Source: Clostridiales bacterium (GTDB taxonomy: Bacteria; Bacillota; Clostridia; Oscillospirales; Oscillospiraceae). Taken from it: DNA of 64,000 bases. A program made the position numbers and the translations under genes. The notes under the pieces were generated by a model. It was not told where the DNA came from, ran no database searches, and worked only from the letters and a program-made list of their open reading frames with translations. Below, piece after piece: positions 50,471-59,645 of this stretch. The stretch covers positions 78,102-142,101 of the forward strand of contig SFGJ01000004.1 in NCBI GenBank assembly GCA_004557655.1, in the 5' to 3' direction. Each line of letters opens with the position of its first letter. The stretch's first letter is position 1.

Positions 50471-51220
50471 TCACCCTCCGATCCATTTGTATTTCACGCC
50501 GCTTGTGAAGCTCACATCCCATTTGCCGGAGCCGGTAATGCGGTCCGTGGCGATCTGGGCCACGGTGAGCTTTCCGTTGGAGAAATACGCCGCCTCCTGG
50601 CCGCCTATGTAAAAGGACAGCTTCTCCGTGGTCCACACGGACATATTGCTGCTCTTGTCGATCTCGTCAAACACGCCCCGCTCCGTCTCCACGCCGGTCT
50701 GGGTGGTGCGTATGTCCTGTCCGATGGCGATGCCGATAATGGGGGTCGTGCCGTCATAGCCCACGATACCCTGCCGGATATACCCCTCCACATCGGTCTT
50801 GTAGGCCGCAAAGTCCACCCCCACCTGCTCCGCCTCCGCCCGGATCCGGGCGGCGAACCTGAAATACCGCTCCAGCTTGGTGGGGTCGGCCTCGATCTCC
50901 TGGCTGGTCTTTTCCAGATAGGTGCCGAAATCCGACTGCGCCACATAGTTCCCCGTCAGTGTTGCCTGCAGCAGGTCCAGCTCCCGGTGCACGGCGTCCG
51001 CCGTCTTCACAAGGAGGCTCTTGAGCTCCGCCGCCTGCCGCCGGCGCTCCTGTGCCTCCTGCTTCCCGGCGGTCTGCGCGCCCTGCGCCGGCAGCTGTCC
51101 CTCCGCCTGCTCCATGGCCCGGTTCAGGGTCTGCGCCAGCTGAAACAGGTAGGCGTACTGCTGCCGCACCTGCTGCTCCAGAGGGCCCGACGGGGCCGCC
51201 GGCATGTGCACCACGCTCAT
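50471..51220 (-). CDS. Fibre/hub-linked phage protein
   Basis: A 249-residue protein. The first ~110 residues are helical (QQVRQQYAYLFQLAQTLNRA and a charged coil). The C-terminal part has IIGIAIGQDIRTTQ, VWTTEKLSFYIGGQEAAYFSN and GKWDVSF, a pattern shared by phage tail-fibre stalks. It overlaps the upstream hub-like gene by ATGA. It probably connects the hub to the DUF859 protein. Confidence 0.7.
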   Translation of the reverse strand: MSVVHMPAAPSGPLEQQVRQQYAYLFQLAQTLNRAMEQAEGQLPAQGAQTAGKQEAQERRRQAAELKSLLVKTADAVHRELDLLQATLTGNYVAQSDFGTYLEKTSQEIEADPTKLERYFRFAARIRAEAEQVGVDFAAYKTDVEGYIRQGIVGYDGTTPIIGIAIGQDIRTTQTGVETERGVFDEIDKSSNMSVWTTEKLSFYIGGQEAAYFSNGKLTVAQIATDRITGSGKWDVSFTSGVKYKWIGG

Positions 51221-52935
51221 AGCCCGTCACTCCCCCTCTCGTACAGGGCCGTCAGGGCAAACAGGGCACACTGGCCGCTGCCCGTGAGCTTCACGCGCAG
51301 AAACCGGCACTGCCGAGGCCGGATGGCCACCACCTGCTCCCGGATGCCGCCGCTGCCCGTGACCTGTCCCTGCTTTTGCCAGGTAGCTCCCCGGTCATAG
51401 CTGATGAGCGCCTCCACGGTCTTGCCCTGCTCCGGCCGCAGATATAAAAGCAGCCTTGTCAGGCGCTTGCGCTCCGGGGTTTCCAACCCCAGCTCTCCGG
51501 TCTCCGCCTCCCAGACAAAGGCCTCCTCCTTCTGGCCGCTCTCCCCGTGCATACTCCACAGCTTTCCGTCCTCGGCCAGGCAGTAAAGCTCTCCGCCCTT
51601 GCAGGCAAAGGAGACCGCCCGCAGCCCGTCCTCCCGGTGCCACTGCTTTCTCCCGCCGTCATACACCAGCAGGGAGGGCGCGCCGCTCTCTTCCAAGGCC
51701 GACAGGTAGTATTTCCCCCGCCATGCGCCGCCCACGCCCCCGTGGTACCTCTTCTGTCCCAGCGCCTGGGACACCGTCACCGGCATGCTGCCGTCAAAGG
51801 CCTGCACGCCACCGTCAGACAGGTAAAACAGCACGCCGTCCACCACCTGCAGGCTTTTGGCGCTGCCCTTTTGCACGCCGCTGCACTCCGTGGTCACGAT
51901 CTGGTGGTTTCCGCGGCTGGCGGCATATACCCGCTCCATGCAGTTTTCCTTAAAGAAAATGGGGTTGCCCAGGTAGCTCACCGCCCCGGTAAAGACCCCG
52001 TCGGAGCCTCTGGCGGCGGCGTAGCTGTCGGTGGACAGTCCCTCAAAGCACCGCCAGTTTTTGAAATCCCCCAGCTTGCTGGCGTAAATCTCATTCACCG
52101 CCCGGCCGTCTGTCATGCCGTATCTGCAGCCCCACAGGCGGTTGCCGCTCTGCACCACGAAATCCATGTCCGGCACGGTGCGGCTCACGGTGAGGGCCGT
52201 CTCCTGGGCGGAATCGCCCGCCACGATGCCGGGAAAAACCACCCAGTCCTCCCCCGCGGCACGCAGCACCGTCTCGCCGTTGAGCCGCTCCACAGCGCAT
52301 CCGTCAACGCGCACGCCGTCCCCGGGGGCAAAGCCCGTACCCAGTCCGGCGGCCTGCAGCTTCACGCATACATCCTCCACCGCCGTCCAGCTCTCCTGGC
52401 TGTACTGCCGCAGCACCGGCACCGGCCCGGACACATCCATCCACAGGTCTCCCTCCGCAGGGTCCTCCGGTGCTCCGGCGCTCTCCACCACGCCGGCGTA
52501 GGCCGTGCCCGCTCCGTCGCACAGGCTGATGGCCGCCCCCGCCGGGGCGGTCCTTTGGCACTCCAGACTGCCGTAGTCCGTCAGATCCTTGGTGTTGAGG
52601 AACACCTTGTCGGGGAACACAATGAGGTAGGCGCCCATGCTCACCAGTTCCTTTTCCCCCTCCGTCAGCTCCGGTCCGACTGCCAGACCGTTGATATGGA
52701 TTCGCCCTCCGTCCACCCAGATCAGGGCGTCCTTGGCCGTGAGGCCTCCCGGCGCCGTCACCGTGGCCGCCAGACCCCGGCAGGGCCGTGTCCGCAGGGC
52801 AGGCCAGCCCTCCGAGCAGAGGTTTTTCATCTCCCGGAAGCCCCCGGCCCTGGCTGCCTCCCGGCGGTCAAGGCCCGGAAAGTCCGTCACCGTCACCTTC
52901 TCCAGGCCGGTTTTTTTCAGCATCGGAAAGTACAT
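51217..52935 (-). CDS. Beta-propeller phage tail-hub/stabilisation-like protein
   Basis: A 572-residue beta-rich protein. The early FPGLDRREAARAGGFREMKN and NLCSEGWPALRTRPC resemble the start of podovirus stabilisation (P22 gp10-type) proteins, and the middle repeats (WGCRYGMTDGRAVNEIYASK, NPIFFKENCMERVY) look like propeller blades. Its order, after the connector and before the fibre, matches a short-tail hub. Strict homology cannot be proven by eye. Confidence 0.65.
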   Translation of the reverse strand: MYFPMLKKTGLEKVTVTDFPGLDRREAARAGGFREMKNLCSEGWPALRTRPCRGLAATVTAPGGLTAKDALIWVDGGRIHINGLAVGPELTEGEKELVSMGAYLIVFPDKVFLNTKDLTDYGSLECQRTAPAGAAISLCDGAGTAYAGVVESAGAPEDPAEGDLWMDVSGPVPVLRQYSQESWTAVEDVCVKLQAAGLGTGFAPGDGVRVDGCAVERLNGETVLRAAGEDWVVFPGIVAGDSAQETALTVSRTVPDMDFVVQSGNRLWGCRYGMTDGRAVNEIYASKLGDFKNWRCFEGLSTDSYAAARGSDGVFTGAVSYLGNPIFFKENCMERVYAASRGNHQIVTTECSGVQKGSAKSLQVVDGVLFYLSDGGVQAFDGSMPVTVSQALGQKRYHGGVGGAWRGKYYLSALEESGAPSLLVYDGGRKQWHREDGLRAVSFACKGGELYCLAEDGKLWSMHGESGQKEEAFVWEAETGELGLETPERKRLTRLLLYLRPEQGKTVEALISYDRGATWQKQGQVTGSGGIREQVVAIRPRQCRFLRVKLTGSGQCALFALTALYERGSDGL

Positions 52936-52950
52936 CTCCTCCGCCTCCCT

Positions 52951-53325
52951 TCAGCAAAAGCGCAGGCTCCCGGCCGCCTGCGTCTGTCCCTTCTCCCGCA
53001 GGAGGGCCGCCTGCATGGCTGCCACAGTCCGGTTCCACAGGTTCATGGCGTTGCCGCAGCGCACCGTGTCGCCGTCGGCATAGTGGATCTGCGCCTGCAC
53101 ATACAGGCCGTACAGCGCATCATAGGGAGCCCCGGCCGTCAGCACGGAGCTTTCCGTCAGCTCCGAGGGCACGGGCAGCTCCTCCCGGGTCACAGGCCCC
53201 ACGATCTCCCGGAGCACGGTGCTCTCCGCCTGCAGCAGCCACCGCAGCTTTTCCTCCCGGGTGTAGGCATTGGGCAGGAGGCTGTCCACCTGCGCCAAAA
53301 CCTGACCCGCCGTCAATTCGCCCAT
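52951..53325 (-). CDS. Head-tail connector-like protein
   Basis: A 124-residue protein. The mostly helical sequence with NAYTREEKLRWLLQAES and GAPYDALYGLYVQAQIHYAD fits phage head-tail adaptor/connector (P22 gp4 or gp6-like) proteins. The ATG at 53323-53325 has AAAGGAGG. It lies between the small capsid-linked gene and the hub-like gene, where podoviruses keep the adaptor. Confidence 0.7.
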   Translation of the reverse strand: MGELTAGQVLAQVDSLLPNAYTREEKLRWLLQAESTVLREIVGPVTREELPVPSELTESSVLTAGAPYDALYGLYVQAQIHYADGDTVRCGNAMNLWNRTVAAMQAALLREKGQTQAAGSLRFC

Positions 53326-53338
53326 AGTCTCCTCCTTT

Positions 53339-53539
53339 TCAGTTGGCCATGGTGTCCACATAGTGCCGGGCGGTGTCGGCCATCATGCGGCTGTTTTCCA
53401 GCACCTCGGCCACGCATCCGGGCACGTCCACCTCCACGCCCTTCATGATCTTGTAGCTGCGTCCGTTCACGGACACGATCACGAAGTTCTCCTCGTTCTT
53501 TCTGCCTCTGGGCAGATAGATCCTGCACATTTTTTCCAT
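53339..53539 (-). CDS. Small phage block protein
   Basis: A 66-residue protein with a short beta-rich core (FVIVSVNGRSYKIMKGVEVDVP) and an alpha-helical tail (VLENSRMMADTARHYVDT). It follows the capsid gene and may be a head-completion or decoration protein; no known family was recognised. The ribosome site is AAAGGAAG. Confidence 0.65.
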   Translation of the reverse strand: MEKMCRIYLPRGRKNEENFVIVSVNGRSYKIMKGVEVDVPGCVAEVLENSRMMADTARHYVDTMAN

Positions 53540-53622
53540 ATCATTTCTTCCTTTCTCCGCACTCCCTGCATTCCTTCCGCAGGGCGGACTGCTCCCAGCC
53601 CGCCCTGCGCCGCTTTATGCTC

Positions 53623-54840
53623 TCAGTTGGCCTTGTCCTCGTTGGAATAGGAGGAGCCGCACTCCACACGCACCATGTACTCATCATAGAGAATGGCGGC
53701 GGCATGGACGCCCTTCCAGCCCACACTGGAGCGCTGGTCCAGAGGATCCGCGGTGCCGGAGGAGCCCCGGGGCTTCACGATGACCTCGGTGCCCTCGGAC
53801 AGATCCACCACGCCGTAGGCACCCTTGCCCACGAACAGGCAGCCGTACACGGCGCAGCCCTGTGCGCCGCCCTCGCCGGGATAGATCACGGCGTTGTCGG
53901 CGGCGGAGACGGCCTTGTCCAGCGTCATGACGGAGGCGGTGTTGCTCACCACCCTGGCGCGCTGACCGCTCACCAGCACATAGCGGCCCACCAGAGCGCC
54001 CGCATCCACGGTGCCGCCGTCAAAGGTGACAGAGGTGCTGTTGTTCACGGCGCCGTTCACCGCCAGCTCACGGCTGTTCTTTGCCAGATCCTCGCCCCGG
54101 AAGATCTTGGCCTCGGTGGTCTCCACGAAGCGCACGCCATGCAGCTCGCCGATTTCGCCGGAGAACAGCTCCGTGGCGGCGGCGTACTGGTGGGCGGCGA
54201 TCCACGCCTCGTCCTGGCGCAGATCAAAGGCCACGGACGGATGGATGATGCACACGAACTTGCCGTCGAAGGTAGGGGCGTTCATTTTCTTGAGCTGCGT
54301 AGCGGCCTTGGCCACCAGCTCGCTGGTCATCTTGCACTGCGGAGTCAGCGCGGTACGGCTGGTAACAGGGGTCTGGCTGCCGTCGGCGTTCAGAACGGGA
54401 GCGTAGATCACCTGGTTGCCCTGCTGAATTTCGTTTCTGGTCACGGTGTCCAGCGTCAGGCCCATGTTGTTGCCGTGGCGGTCGGTGATCTCCAGCACCA
54501 CGTCGTCAATGGCAGTGAGATCCAGCATATCGGACACGGTGGTGTAGTCGCCGTACTGGGCCAGCTCCTTGGTGATGTAGCTGACGGAGATGCCGCTGCC
54601 GTCGGGGGTCACGCCCTCGGTGAGGGGGGTCAGGGCCTTGTCAAATGCGCCGAATTTGCGCCACTCCACGGTCTTGCCGCCGCCCACAGGCAGGGGCTTG
54701 GTGGCGGCAAACTGGTTGTGCACCAACTGAGGCTTGGCGTTCTCCAGCAGCTCCATGCCGTAATAGGTCTTCATCTCGGCGGTAAGGCCGCCGGTGGTCT
54801 GGGTGTTTGCGTCCGCAAACATCTGGTAATTCAGTTCCAT
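53623..54840 (-). CDS. N4-gp56 family major capsid protein
   Basis: A 405-residue HK97-fold-type major capsid protein of the N4-gp56 family. Blocks are the YYGMELLENAKPQLVHNQF arm, KTVEWRKFGAFDKALTPLTEG, ITKELAQYGDYTTVSDM and VCIIHPSVAFDLR. The N-terminus reads MELNYQMFADAN, close to the LNLQFFAS motif cut by the Prp protease in ribosomal protein L27. The ATG at 54838-54840 is 9 bases after the AGGA of the ribosome site; one two codons upstream is too close. Confidence 0.93.
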   Translation of the reverse strand: MELNYQMFADANTQTTGGLTAEMKTYYGMELLENAKPQLVHNQFAATKPLPVGGGKTVEWRKFGAFDKALTPLTEGVTPDGSGISVSYITKELAQYGDYTTVSDMLDLTAIDDVVLEITDRHGNNMGLTLDTVTRNEIQQGNQVIYAPVLNADGSQTPVTSRTALTPQCKMTSELVAKAATQLKKMNAPTFDGKFVCIIHPSVAFDLRQDEAWIAAHQYAAATELFSGEIGELHGVRFVETTEAKIFRGEDLAKNSRELAVNGAVNNSTSVTFDGGTVDAGALVGRYVLVSGQRARVVSNTASVMTLDKAVSAADNAVIYPGEGGAQGCAVYGCLFVGKGAYGVVDLSEGTEVIVKPRGSSGTADPLDQRSSVGWKGVHAAAILYDEYMVRVECGSSYSNEDKAN

Positions 54841-54920
54841 AGTCATTGTTCCTTTCTCCATAAAAATTGTTGGTTGTTCTCCTGCCGGGCGGGCTGCCCC
54901 GTCCGCAGGCCCTCCGCTTC

Positions 54921-55496
54921 TCAGAACCGGATCTTCTCTCCGTCCCGCACCCGTCTGCGGATGTCCGCCAGCTCCTTGCTTGTGAGCTTGCTGGGATCGC
55001 TGCCGGTGACGGCAATGCTCCTGCCGCCGTTTTCCGCCACGCGGCCCATGCCGCTCATCACGCTCCCGGCCACCTGCTTTCTGGTGCGGCTGGCGGCGTA
55101 GCGCATGGCCTGCTCCAGCATCTCCTGCCGGTGCACCGTCTCATAGGCCGCCATAGCCTCCGCGCCGGCCAGAACAAGCTGCCCGAACAGGGGATTCTTC
55201 AGCTCCTCCTGCCAGTTGAACTCCGGATGCACCCGGCGCACCTCACCCTCCTGCTCCCGCAGGCGGCAAAGCCGCCCGGCGGCCTCCTCCTTCTGCCGCT
55301 GCTGCTGCTCACGAAGCCGCATATTCTCCTGCCGCATGGCCCGCAGCCGCCCATCCAGGATTTTCTTCACCCGTCTGTCAAAGAACTCCTTGTACTTCCC
55401 CCGGATCAGCTCCTCAAAGTCCTCCTGCCCCCCGGCGTCGGGGGCCTCCTCGCCCGTCTGCCGGCACTCCTGTGCCTGCTTTTCCTCCAGCTCCAT
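54921..55496 (-). CDS. Scaffold-like phage protein
   Basis: A 191-residue charged, helical protein with a long coiled coil (about 55-95, RLRAMRQENMRLREQQQRQK) and a C-terminus ending in SKELADIRRRVRDGEKIRF. Such features, with position between the portal/protease and capsid genes, suit a capsid scaffold. No N-terminal Prp-like motif is seen. The start with ATG at 55494-55496 fits the ribosome site GGAAAGG. Confidence 0.7.
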   Translation of the reverse strand: MELEEKQAQECRQTGEEAPDAGGQEDFEELIRGKYKEFFDRRVKKILDGRLRAMRQENMRLREQQQRQKEEAAGRLCRLREQEGEVRRVHPEFNWQEELKNPLFGQLVLAGAEAMAAYETVHRQEMLEQAMRYAASRTRKQVAGSVMSGMGRVAENGGRSIAVTGSDPSKLTSKELADIRRRVRDGEKIRF

Positions 55497-55544
55497 GGTC
55501 ATCATCCTTTCCCGTGGTAGGCCACGACCCGTATCACCGCTCCC

Positions 55545-55838
55545 TCACCGGGAGAAATGGCCCTTATCCTCCACCTGCACGCACTGGGGAAACCGCCTCT
55601 CCAGCTGCCGCAGGCCGCATTTTATCACTTCCGCTTCCCGTTCCGCGCCCCGCATGGCGATGGTCACATAGCCCGGCCGCATGATCAGCTCCCGCACCAG
55701 ATTCTTCTCCTGCAGGCGCTCCGCCAGGGCCAGCAGCAGGGCCGACACCGCCGCGCACACGATGTCCTGCCCCTTCGGCGCGTAGTCGGCGTGTCCCCGC
55801 ACCGTCAGCCGTCCCGGCTCCGCCGTCACTCGGATCAT
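55545..55838 (-). CDS. Prp-family cysteine protease in phage block
   Basis: A 97-residue protein of the ribosomal-processing cysteine protease family. The catalytic pair is H16 in GHADYAPKGQ and C28 in DIVCAAVSAL, with the 12-residue spacing of the S. aureus enzyme (H22/C34). The host form removes the N-terminal extension of L27. Here it is coupled to the portal gene (ATGA overlap) and sits ahead of the scaffold and capsid genes, so it probably matures the capsid. Confidence 0.88.
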   Translation of the reverse strand: MIRVTAEPGRLTVRGHADYAPKGQDIVCAAVSALLLALAERLQEKNLVRELIMRPGYVTIAMRGAEREAEVIKCGLRQLERRFPQCVQVEDKGHFSR

Positions 55839-57727
55839 CTGGGCCGCACCGCCTGTCGTGCGCCCTGCCGGGTGCGTTCCATGGCGTTGACCTTCTCCTT
55901 CTGCCAGGAGCCGCCTGCGGGCTGTGTCTGTCCTGCGGCAAACTCCTGCGCCAGCTGCTGCGCCAGCTTTGTGCCCTTGGCCTCGTCCACCACTGCCGCC
56001 GCCTGCAAAAGCTGCCGGCGCAGGCGCTCAATTTCCCTCTCCTGGGTCTGGCCGCTGTGGATCATGTTCATCACCATGTCCTTGTTCTTAAAGTCCATCA
56101 GCTCCAGACACCGCAGCGCCTGCGGCGCCATATCCTCCCGGAAAAAGCCCATCTGGAAAAGCTGCAGGGCAAACTGGTTATACTCCATGGTCTTGTAGGG
56201 ATTCTCCTGCTGGGCGGAGATCTCCAGGTCGAACACGGGCACCCGGTAAGAAACCTCCACCCCGTCGCTCATGGCCACCGGCTGCAGGCCCGTGTTGTCA
56301 TAGCTCTCGAATTTGTCCCCCAGGATACGGAACTGCCGGGGCAGGCTGTAAAACTGGCGGATCAGCTCAATACACAGCGTCACCACATCGGAAAAGGCCT
56401 CGTACCCGTCGTCGATCATGTTCCGGGAGAGCTTGCCCCCCGCCTCCTGCAATGCGGCGATGGCCGTGGCAGCCGTGACGCCGGAGGCGGTGCCTCCGTT
56501 TGCCACATCCCGGTTGCCGGCGGTCTCCTTCATTTCGGCGATCTTGCTCTGGAGGATGGCCACATACACGCTGTCCAGCCCCGCCGTGTGGATGGGCGCG
56601 ATGGAATCGCTGCCCAGATTGCCGTTGGTGTGGACGAAGGGCTTGGTCCAGTCGGCGTACTCGTTCTCATTCACCGCCCCGTCGGCCCGGATGAAGAACC
56701 TGGGCGTGGCCGCCGCCAGGGTGTTTTTCAGGATGGCCTGATTCATCAGGTCAATTTGCTTCTGGGGGGACTTGCACAGGTCGATGTAACCGTACCCGCA
56801 GGGGGTGCCCTCCTCGGGAAACAGCACATCGAACACGAAGGGATACTTCCCGTGGTCGTACCAGCCCCTCTGGCACACGGGCAGGCCCACAGGCACCTCC
56901 TCCAGAATGGGTGTGCCGTCCTCGCCCACCCCGGTCATGCGCTGCTCGGTGGGCACGGCGCAGTCATTCTCCGTGGCGTAGAGCACCGTGTCCCCCACGA
57001 ATTTGCAGTATTGCAGCACCTTCCGGCCGCCCTCGGCGGTGTGGTAGTACCAATCCACCACCAGGGACTTATCCGAGGTGTCCACCGTGTCGTCGTAGAG
57101 GAACCGGCTCACGGTCAGGCTGCCGCCTCCCAGCTTGCCCGCAAGCTGCGGATACATCCGCAGCAACTGCTCGTTGCTCATAAGCTCCGTGGAGAAGAAG
57201 TTCTCCGAATCCTGAATGTCCCTCACTCCCGGCTCCCAGAACAGATTCAGCAGGTCCATCCTGCGGATGGAAATATCTCCCAGCCCGCCCAGCTTACCCG
57301 CGTCCCAGAACACGCCGTAGGCGGCGCAGCCGCTTTTGAGCTTGTACCACCAGGCGTCGGAATAGGTGCGTTTGAACTGATTCTGCTTGAGTACCACCGG
57401 CAAGATCCTTGTCAGCTTTCCGGCCTCCTGGCGGTCGCCCTCCTCCCTGGGGAGCACCGTGGGCTCCGGGTAGCAGTCCATGGCGTCGGCGTGCTTGGAC
57501 AGAATGCAGTTCACCAGCCAGCCGCTGGTGGGCTGGGGGTCGGCGGGGTTACCTCCCTGTCCGTTTTTCTCCATCTGCTGCCAGTGGCGCAGCTTCCAGA
57601 ACTGCTCGTTGTCGATGATGCGGCTCTCCAGGTGCGCCTTGCCCTGCTTGTACTTTTTCAGGATCTGCGCCGCCCGGCGCACCTCCTCCGGGCCGATCTT
57701 GGGCTTTAGCAATGTCATACCGTCCAT
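55835..57727 (-). CDS. Phage portal protein
   Basis: A 630-residue portal-type protein, a size seen in podovirus (P22-like) portals. It has IIDNEQFWKLRHWQQ at the N-terminus, SGWLVNCILSKHADAMDCYPEP, GYGYIDLCKSPQKQIDLMNQA, and a C-terminal helical barrel-like region (REIERLRRQLLQAAAVVDE). The ATG at 57725-57727 has GGAGG upstream. It follows terL after 164 bases that hold one copy of a GTTGCC inverted repeat. Confidence 0.88.
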   Translation of the reverse strand: MDGMTLLKPKIGPEEVRRAAQILKKYKQGKAHLESRIIDNEQFWKLRHWQQMEKNGQGGNPADPQPTSGWLVNCILSKHADAMDCYPEPTVLPREEGDRQEAGKLTRILPVVLKQNQFKRTYSDAWWYKLKSGCAAYGVFWDAGKLGGLGDISIRRMDLLNLFWEPGVRDIQDSENFFSTELMSNEQLLRMYPQLAGKLGGGSLTVSRFLYDDTVDTSDKSLVVDWYYHTAEGGRKVLQYCKFVGDTVLYATENDCAVPTEQRMTGVGEDGTPILEEVPVGLPVCQRGWYDHGKYPFVFDVLFPEEGTPCGYGYIDLCKSPQKQIDLMNQAILKNTLAAATPRFFIRADGAVNENEYADWTKPFVHTNGNLGSDSIAPIHTAGLDSVYVAILQSKIAEMKETAGNRDVANGGTASGVTAATAIAALQEAGGKLSRNMIDDGYEAFSDVVTLCIELIRQFYSLPRQFRILGDKFESYDNTGLQPVAMSDGVEVSYRVPVFDLEISAQQENPYKTMEYNQFALQLFQMGFFREDMAPQALRCLELMDFKNKDMVMNMIHSGQTQEREIERLRRQLLQAAAVVDEAKGTKLAQQLAQEFAAGQTQPAGGSWQKEKVNAMERTRQGARQAVRPR

Positions 57728-57789
57728 GACCCAAACCTCCTTTTTTGTTTTCAACTTTCCTCACATCTTCTCCCTCCGTTGCCCCCTTT

Positions 57790-57809
57790 GTTGTCCCTCT
57801 CCGGGCAAC
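57790..57809 (-). repeat. GTTGCC inverted repeat, copy B
   Basis: On the minus strand GTTGCCCGGAGAGGGACAAC. It matches copy A at 59870-59889 at 16 of 20 positions and, like it, is followed by AAA. It lies between terL and the portal gene. Confidence 0.5.
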
Positions 57810-57891
57810 GGCGGAAATTTTTTATAAAAAACGATACTCCCCGCGCGGAGGACACAGGCGGCCCCTGCCCGGGCCGCTGGGCATCTGCCGT

Positions 57892-59280
57892 CTAAAGGAT
57901 CACGCCCTGCCGGCTTCCCGCCGTGCGCATATTCAGCGGATCGTCCGCCGGGAGCAATTCCTCCCCACTCCGGACCGGGCGGACGGGCCGTGACATACAG
58001 AAATACCGGCTCTCGTCGGCCACATGGTCCTCCTGCCGGGTGTCCAGGTCCTCCGGGTCCGTGTCGGAGAACCGCAGCTCCGGGATGGTGCGGATGAACG
58101 CCCGGCACCCCTTGAACACATAGAGCTGCGGGTAGCCCTCCCGGTCAAAGGCCATGCGGTAGTGGAGCTGCATCCACCCGGGGATCCTGCGGTTGTCCCC
58201 CTTGGTGAAGTAAATGCGCTGGCGCAGGGCGGTCTCGTAGATGCTCTCCCCCCGGCTCATGTCCCAGATGGCCGGGTCGGCCACCCCGTCGATGCTCCGT
58301 CCCTTCAGCCACGGATGGGTCTGCTCCACCTCGCGGATTTTTGCGAACTGCTTCTCCGGGGTCCACCGCACCCCCTCGTCGGGATTCTCCGTGCAGCCGT
58401 ACAGCTCCAGGATCCGGTAGACGCACCCGTCGAAATCCACCGCCCACCAGCCGCAGGAAAAGGGCTTGGCGTAGCCGAAGTCGTAGCTGCGGTAGACCTT
58501 CCACTCCCTGGGAATGTCAAACGGCTCTATCACGTGGGTGAATTTTCTGTCCCTGTAATGGGCCGGGTCGTCGGTAAACTCCTGGAAGAATTGTCCCTCG
58601 TAGATGTCCCACCGACCCTCCAGCCACGCCTGGCGCAGCTTCCGGGGCAGCGCCTGCAATTGCTGCAGGTAGTCCGGCTGCTTACGCAGCAGGGCCTGGT
58701 TGTCCGTCACCCGGGCGGGGATGAACGCATAGTCCTCCGGATTCTCCCCGGTCTTAAACCGCCGGTCGATAAACAGCCGCTTGATGTACCCGTGTCCCGG
58801 CCCGCCGGGGTTACAGGTGTAGTAGATGCGCTTGGGAAAGTCGTTCACCCCTCGCAGGCAGGCGGCAAACTGCCGCATCCACTCCTCCCGGAGCTGTGTG
58901 GCCTCGTCCAGAAAGATCACGTCGTATTCCGCCCCCTGGTAGCGGTCCATGTCAGCGTCACAGGCGCAGTAGCCGAAATCCAGCACGCTGCCGTTGGGGA
59001 AAACGAACTGCCGGGCGGTGGCTCTGTACTCGGCGATGCCCAGAAGCTCCCGGCGCAGAAAACGGATGTGGTTGCTCTCCAGCTCCTGATAGCTCCGCCG
59101 CACCAGCAGCAGCCGGATGCCCGGGTAGCCCAGGGCCATGAGCTTGGCCTTGGTGCGCACGGCCCAGCTTTTGCCGCCGCCCCGTGCGCCGCCAAAGGCG
59201 ATGTACTTTTTCCGGCACTGAAAAAACAGCTTCTGCCTGTCATTGGGCGGCTCCAGATGCAGCGTGGTCACTCGCTCCAT
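57892..59280 (-). CDS. Terminase large subunit
   Basis: A 462-residue DNA-packaging ATPase/nuclease. The ATPase Walker A-like motif is GGARGGGKS (30-38), Walker B VIFLDEATQ (121-129), and the nuclease part has YRSYDFGY, SIDGVADPAIWD and a later D/E cluster. It should package DNA into the head through the portal. The ATG at 59278-59280 overlaps the terS end by 13 bases. Confidence 0.93.
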   Translation of the reverse strand: MERVTTLHLEPPNDRQKLFFQCRKKYIAFGGARGGGKSWAVRTKAKLMALGYPGIRLLLVRRSYQELESNHIRFLRRELLGIAEYRATARQFVFPNGSVLDFGYCACDADMDRYQGAEYDVIFLDEATQLREEWMRQFAACLRGVNDFPKRIYYTCNPGGPGHGYIKRLFIDRRFKTGENPEDYAFIPARVTDNQALLRKQPDYLQQLQALPRKLRQAWLEGRWDIYEGQFFQEFTDDPAHYRDRKFTHVIEPFDIPREWKVYRSYDFGYAKPFSCGWWAVDFDGCVYRILELYGCTENPDEGVRWTPEKQFAKIREVEQTHPWLKGRSIDGVADPAIWDMSRGESIYETALRQRIYFTKGDNRRIPGWMQLHYRMAFDREGYPQLYVFKGCRAFIRTIPELRFSDTDPEDLDTRQEDHVADESRYFCMSRPVRPVRSGEELLPADDPLNMRTAGSRQGVIL

Positions 59281-59645
59281 GCCTGCGCCTCCTCGCTCCA
59301 CTGCACCCGCACCAGGCTCTCCCCGGCATCCTCGCCGGCGTTTTTCATGAGCTGGTTCAGCTCCTTTACCAGAGCCGTCAGATCCCGGATGGTCTTCACA
59401 TCCATCTCCCCCTCCTCCAGCCGGTCTACCGCCCGCATGGCGGCCCCGGACAGCTTCCACGCGGCGGCCTGCAGATCCGCGGCCGGCAAGGCCGCTTGTC
59501 CGCCCTTGCCCCAGCCCTCGTTTTTGCCGTGGGCCTCCACCGTGCTCCTGCTCACGGCGAACCGCCGTGCCAGGGTCCGGTAGCTGCCCTCGCCGTTTTC
59601 ATAGGCCCGGCGCACCTCCTGCCAGAATTCCTTTCCCCTGTTCAT
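59268..59645 (-). CDS. Terminase small subunit-like protein
   Basis: A 125-residue protein whose N-terminal helix-turn-helix (about 12-45, SYRTLARRFAVSRSTVEAHG) could recognise the packaging site. The rest is helical, as in TerS oligomerisation domains. The ATG at 59643-59645 follows GGGGAGG and overlaps the zinc-ribbon stop (ATGA). Confidence 0.82.
   Translation of the reverse strand: MNRGKEFWQEVRRAYENGEGSYRTLARRFAVSRSTVEAHGKNEGWGKGGQAALPAADLQAAAWKLSGAAMRAVDRLEEGEMDVKTIRDLTALVKELNQLMKNAGEDAGESLVRVQWSEEAQAWSE

Noticed and set aside
57761..58148. Small open frames at the end of terL
   Set aside because: Gly/Arg-rich shadow frames; the intergenic stretch 57728-57891 holds only the inverted repeat and no gene-like start.
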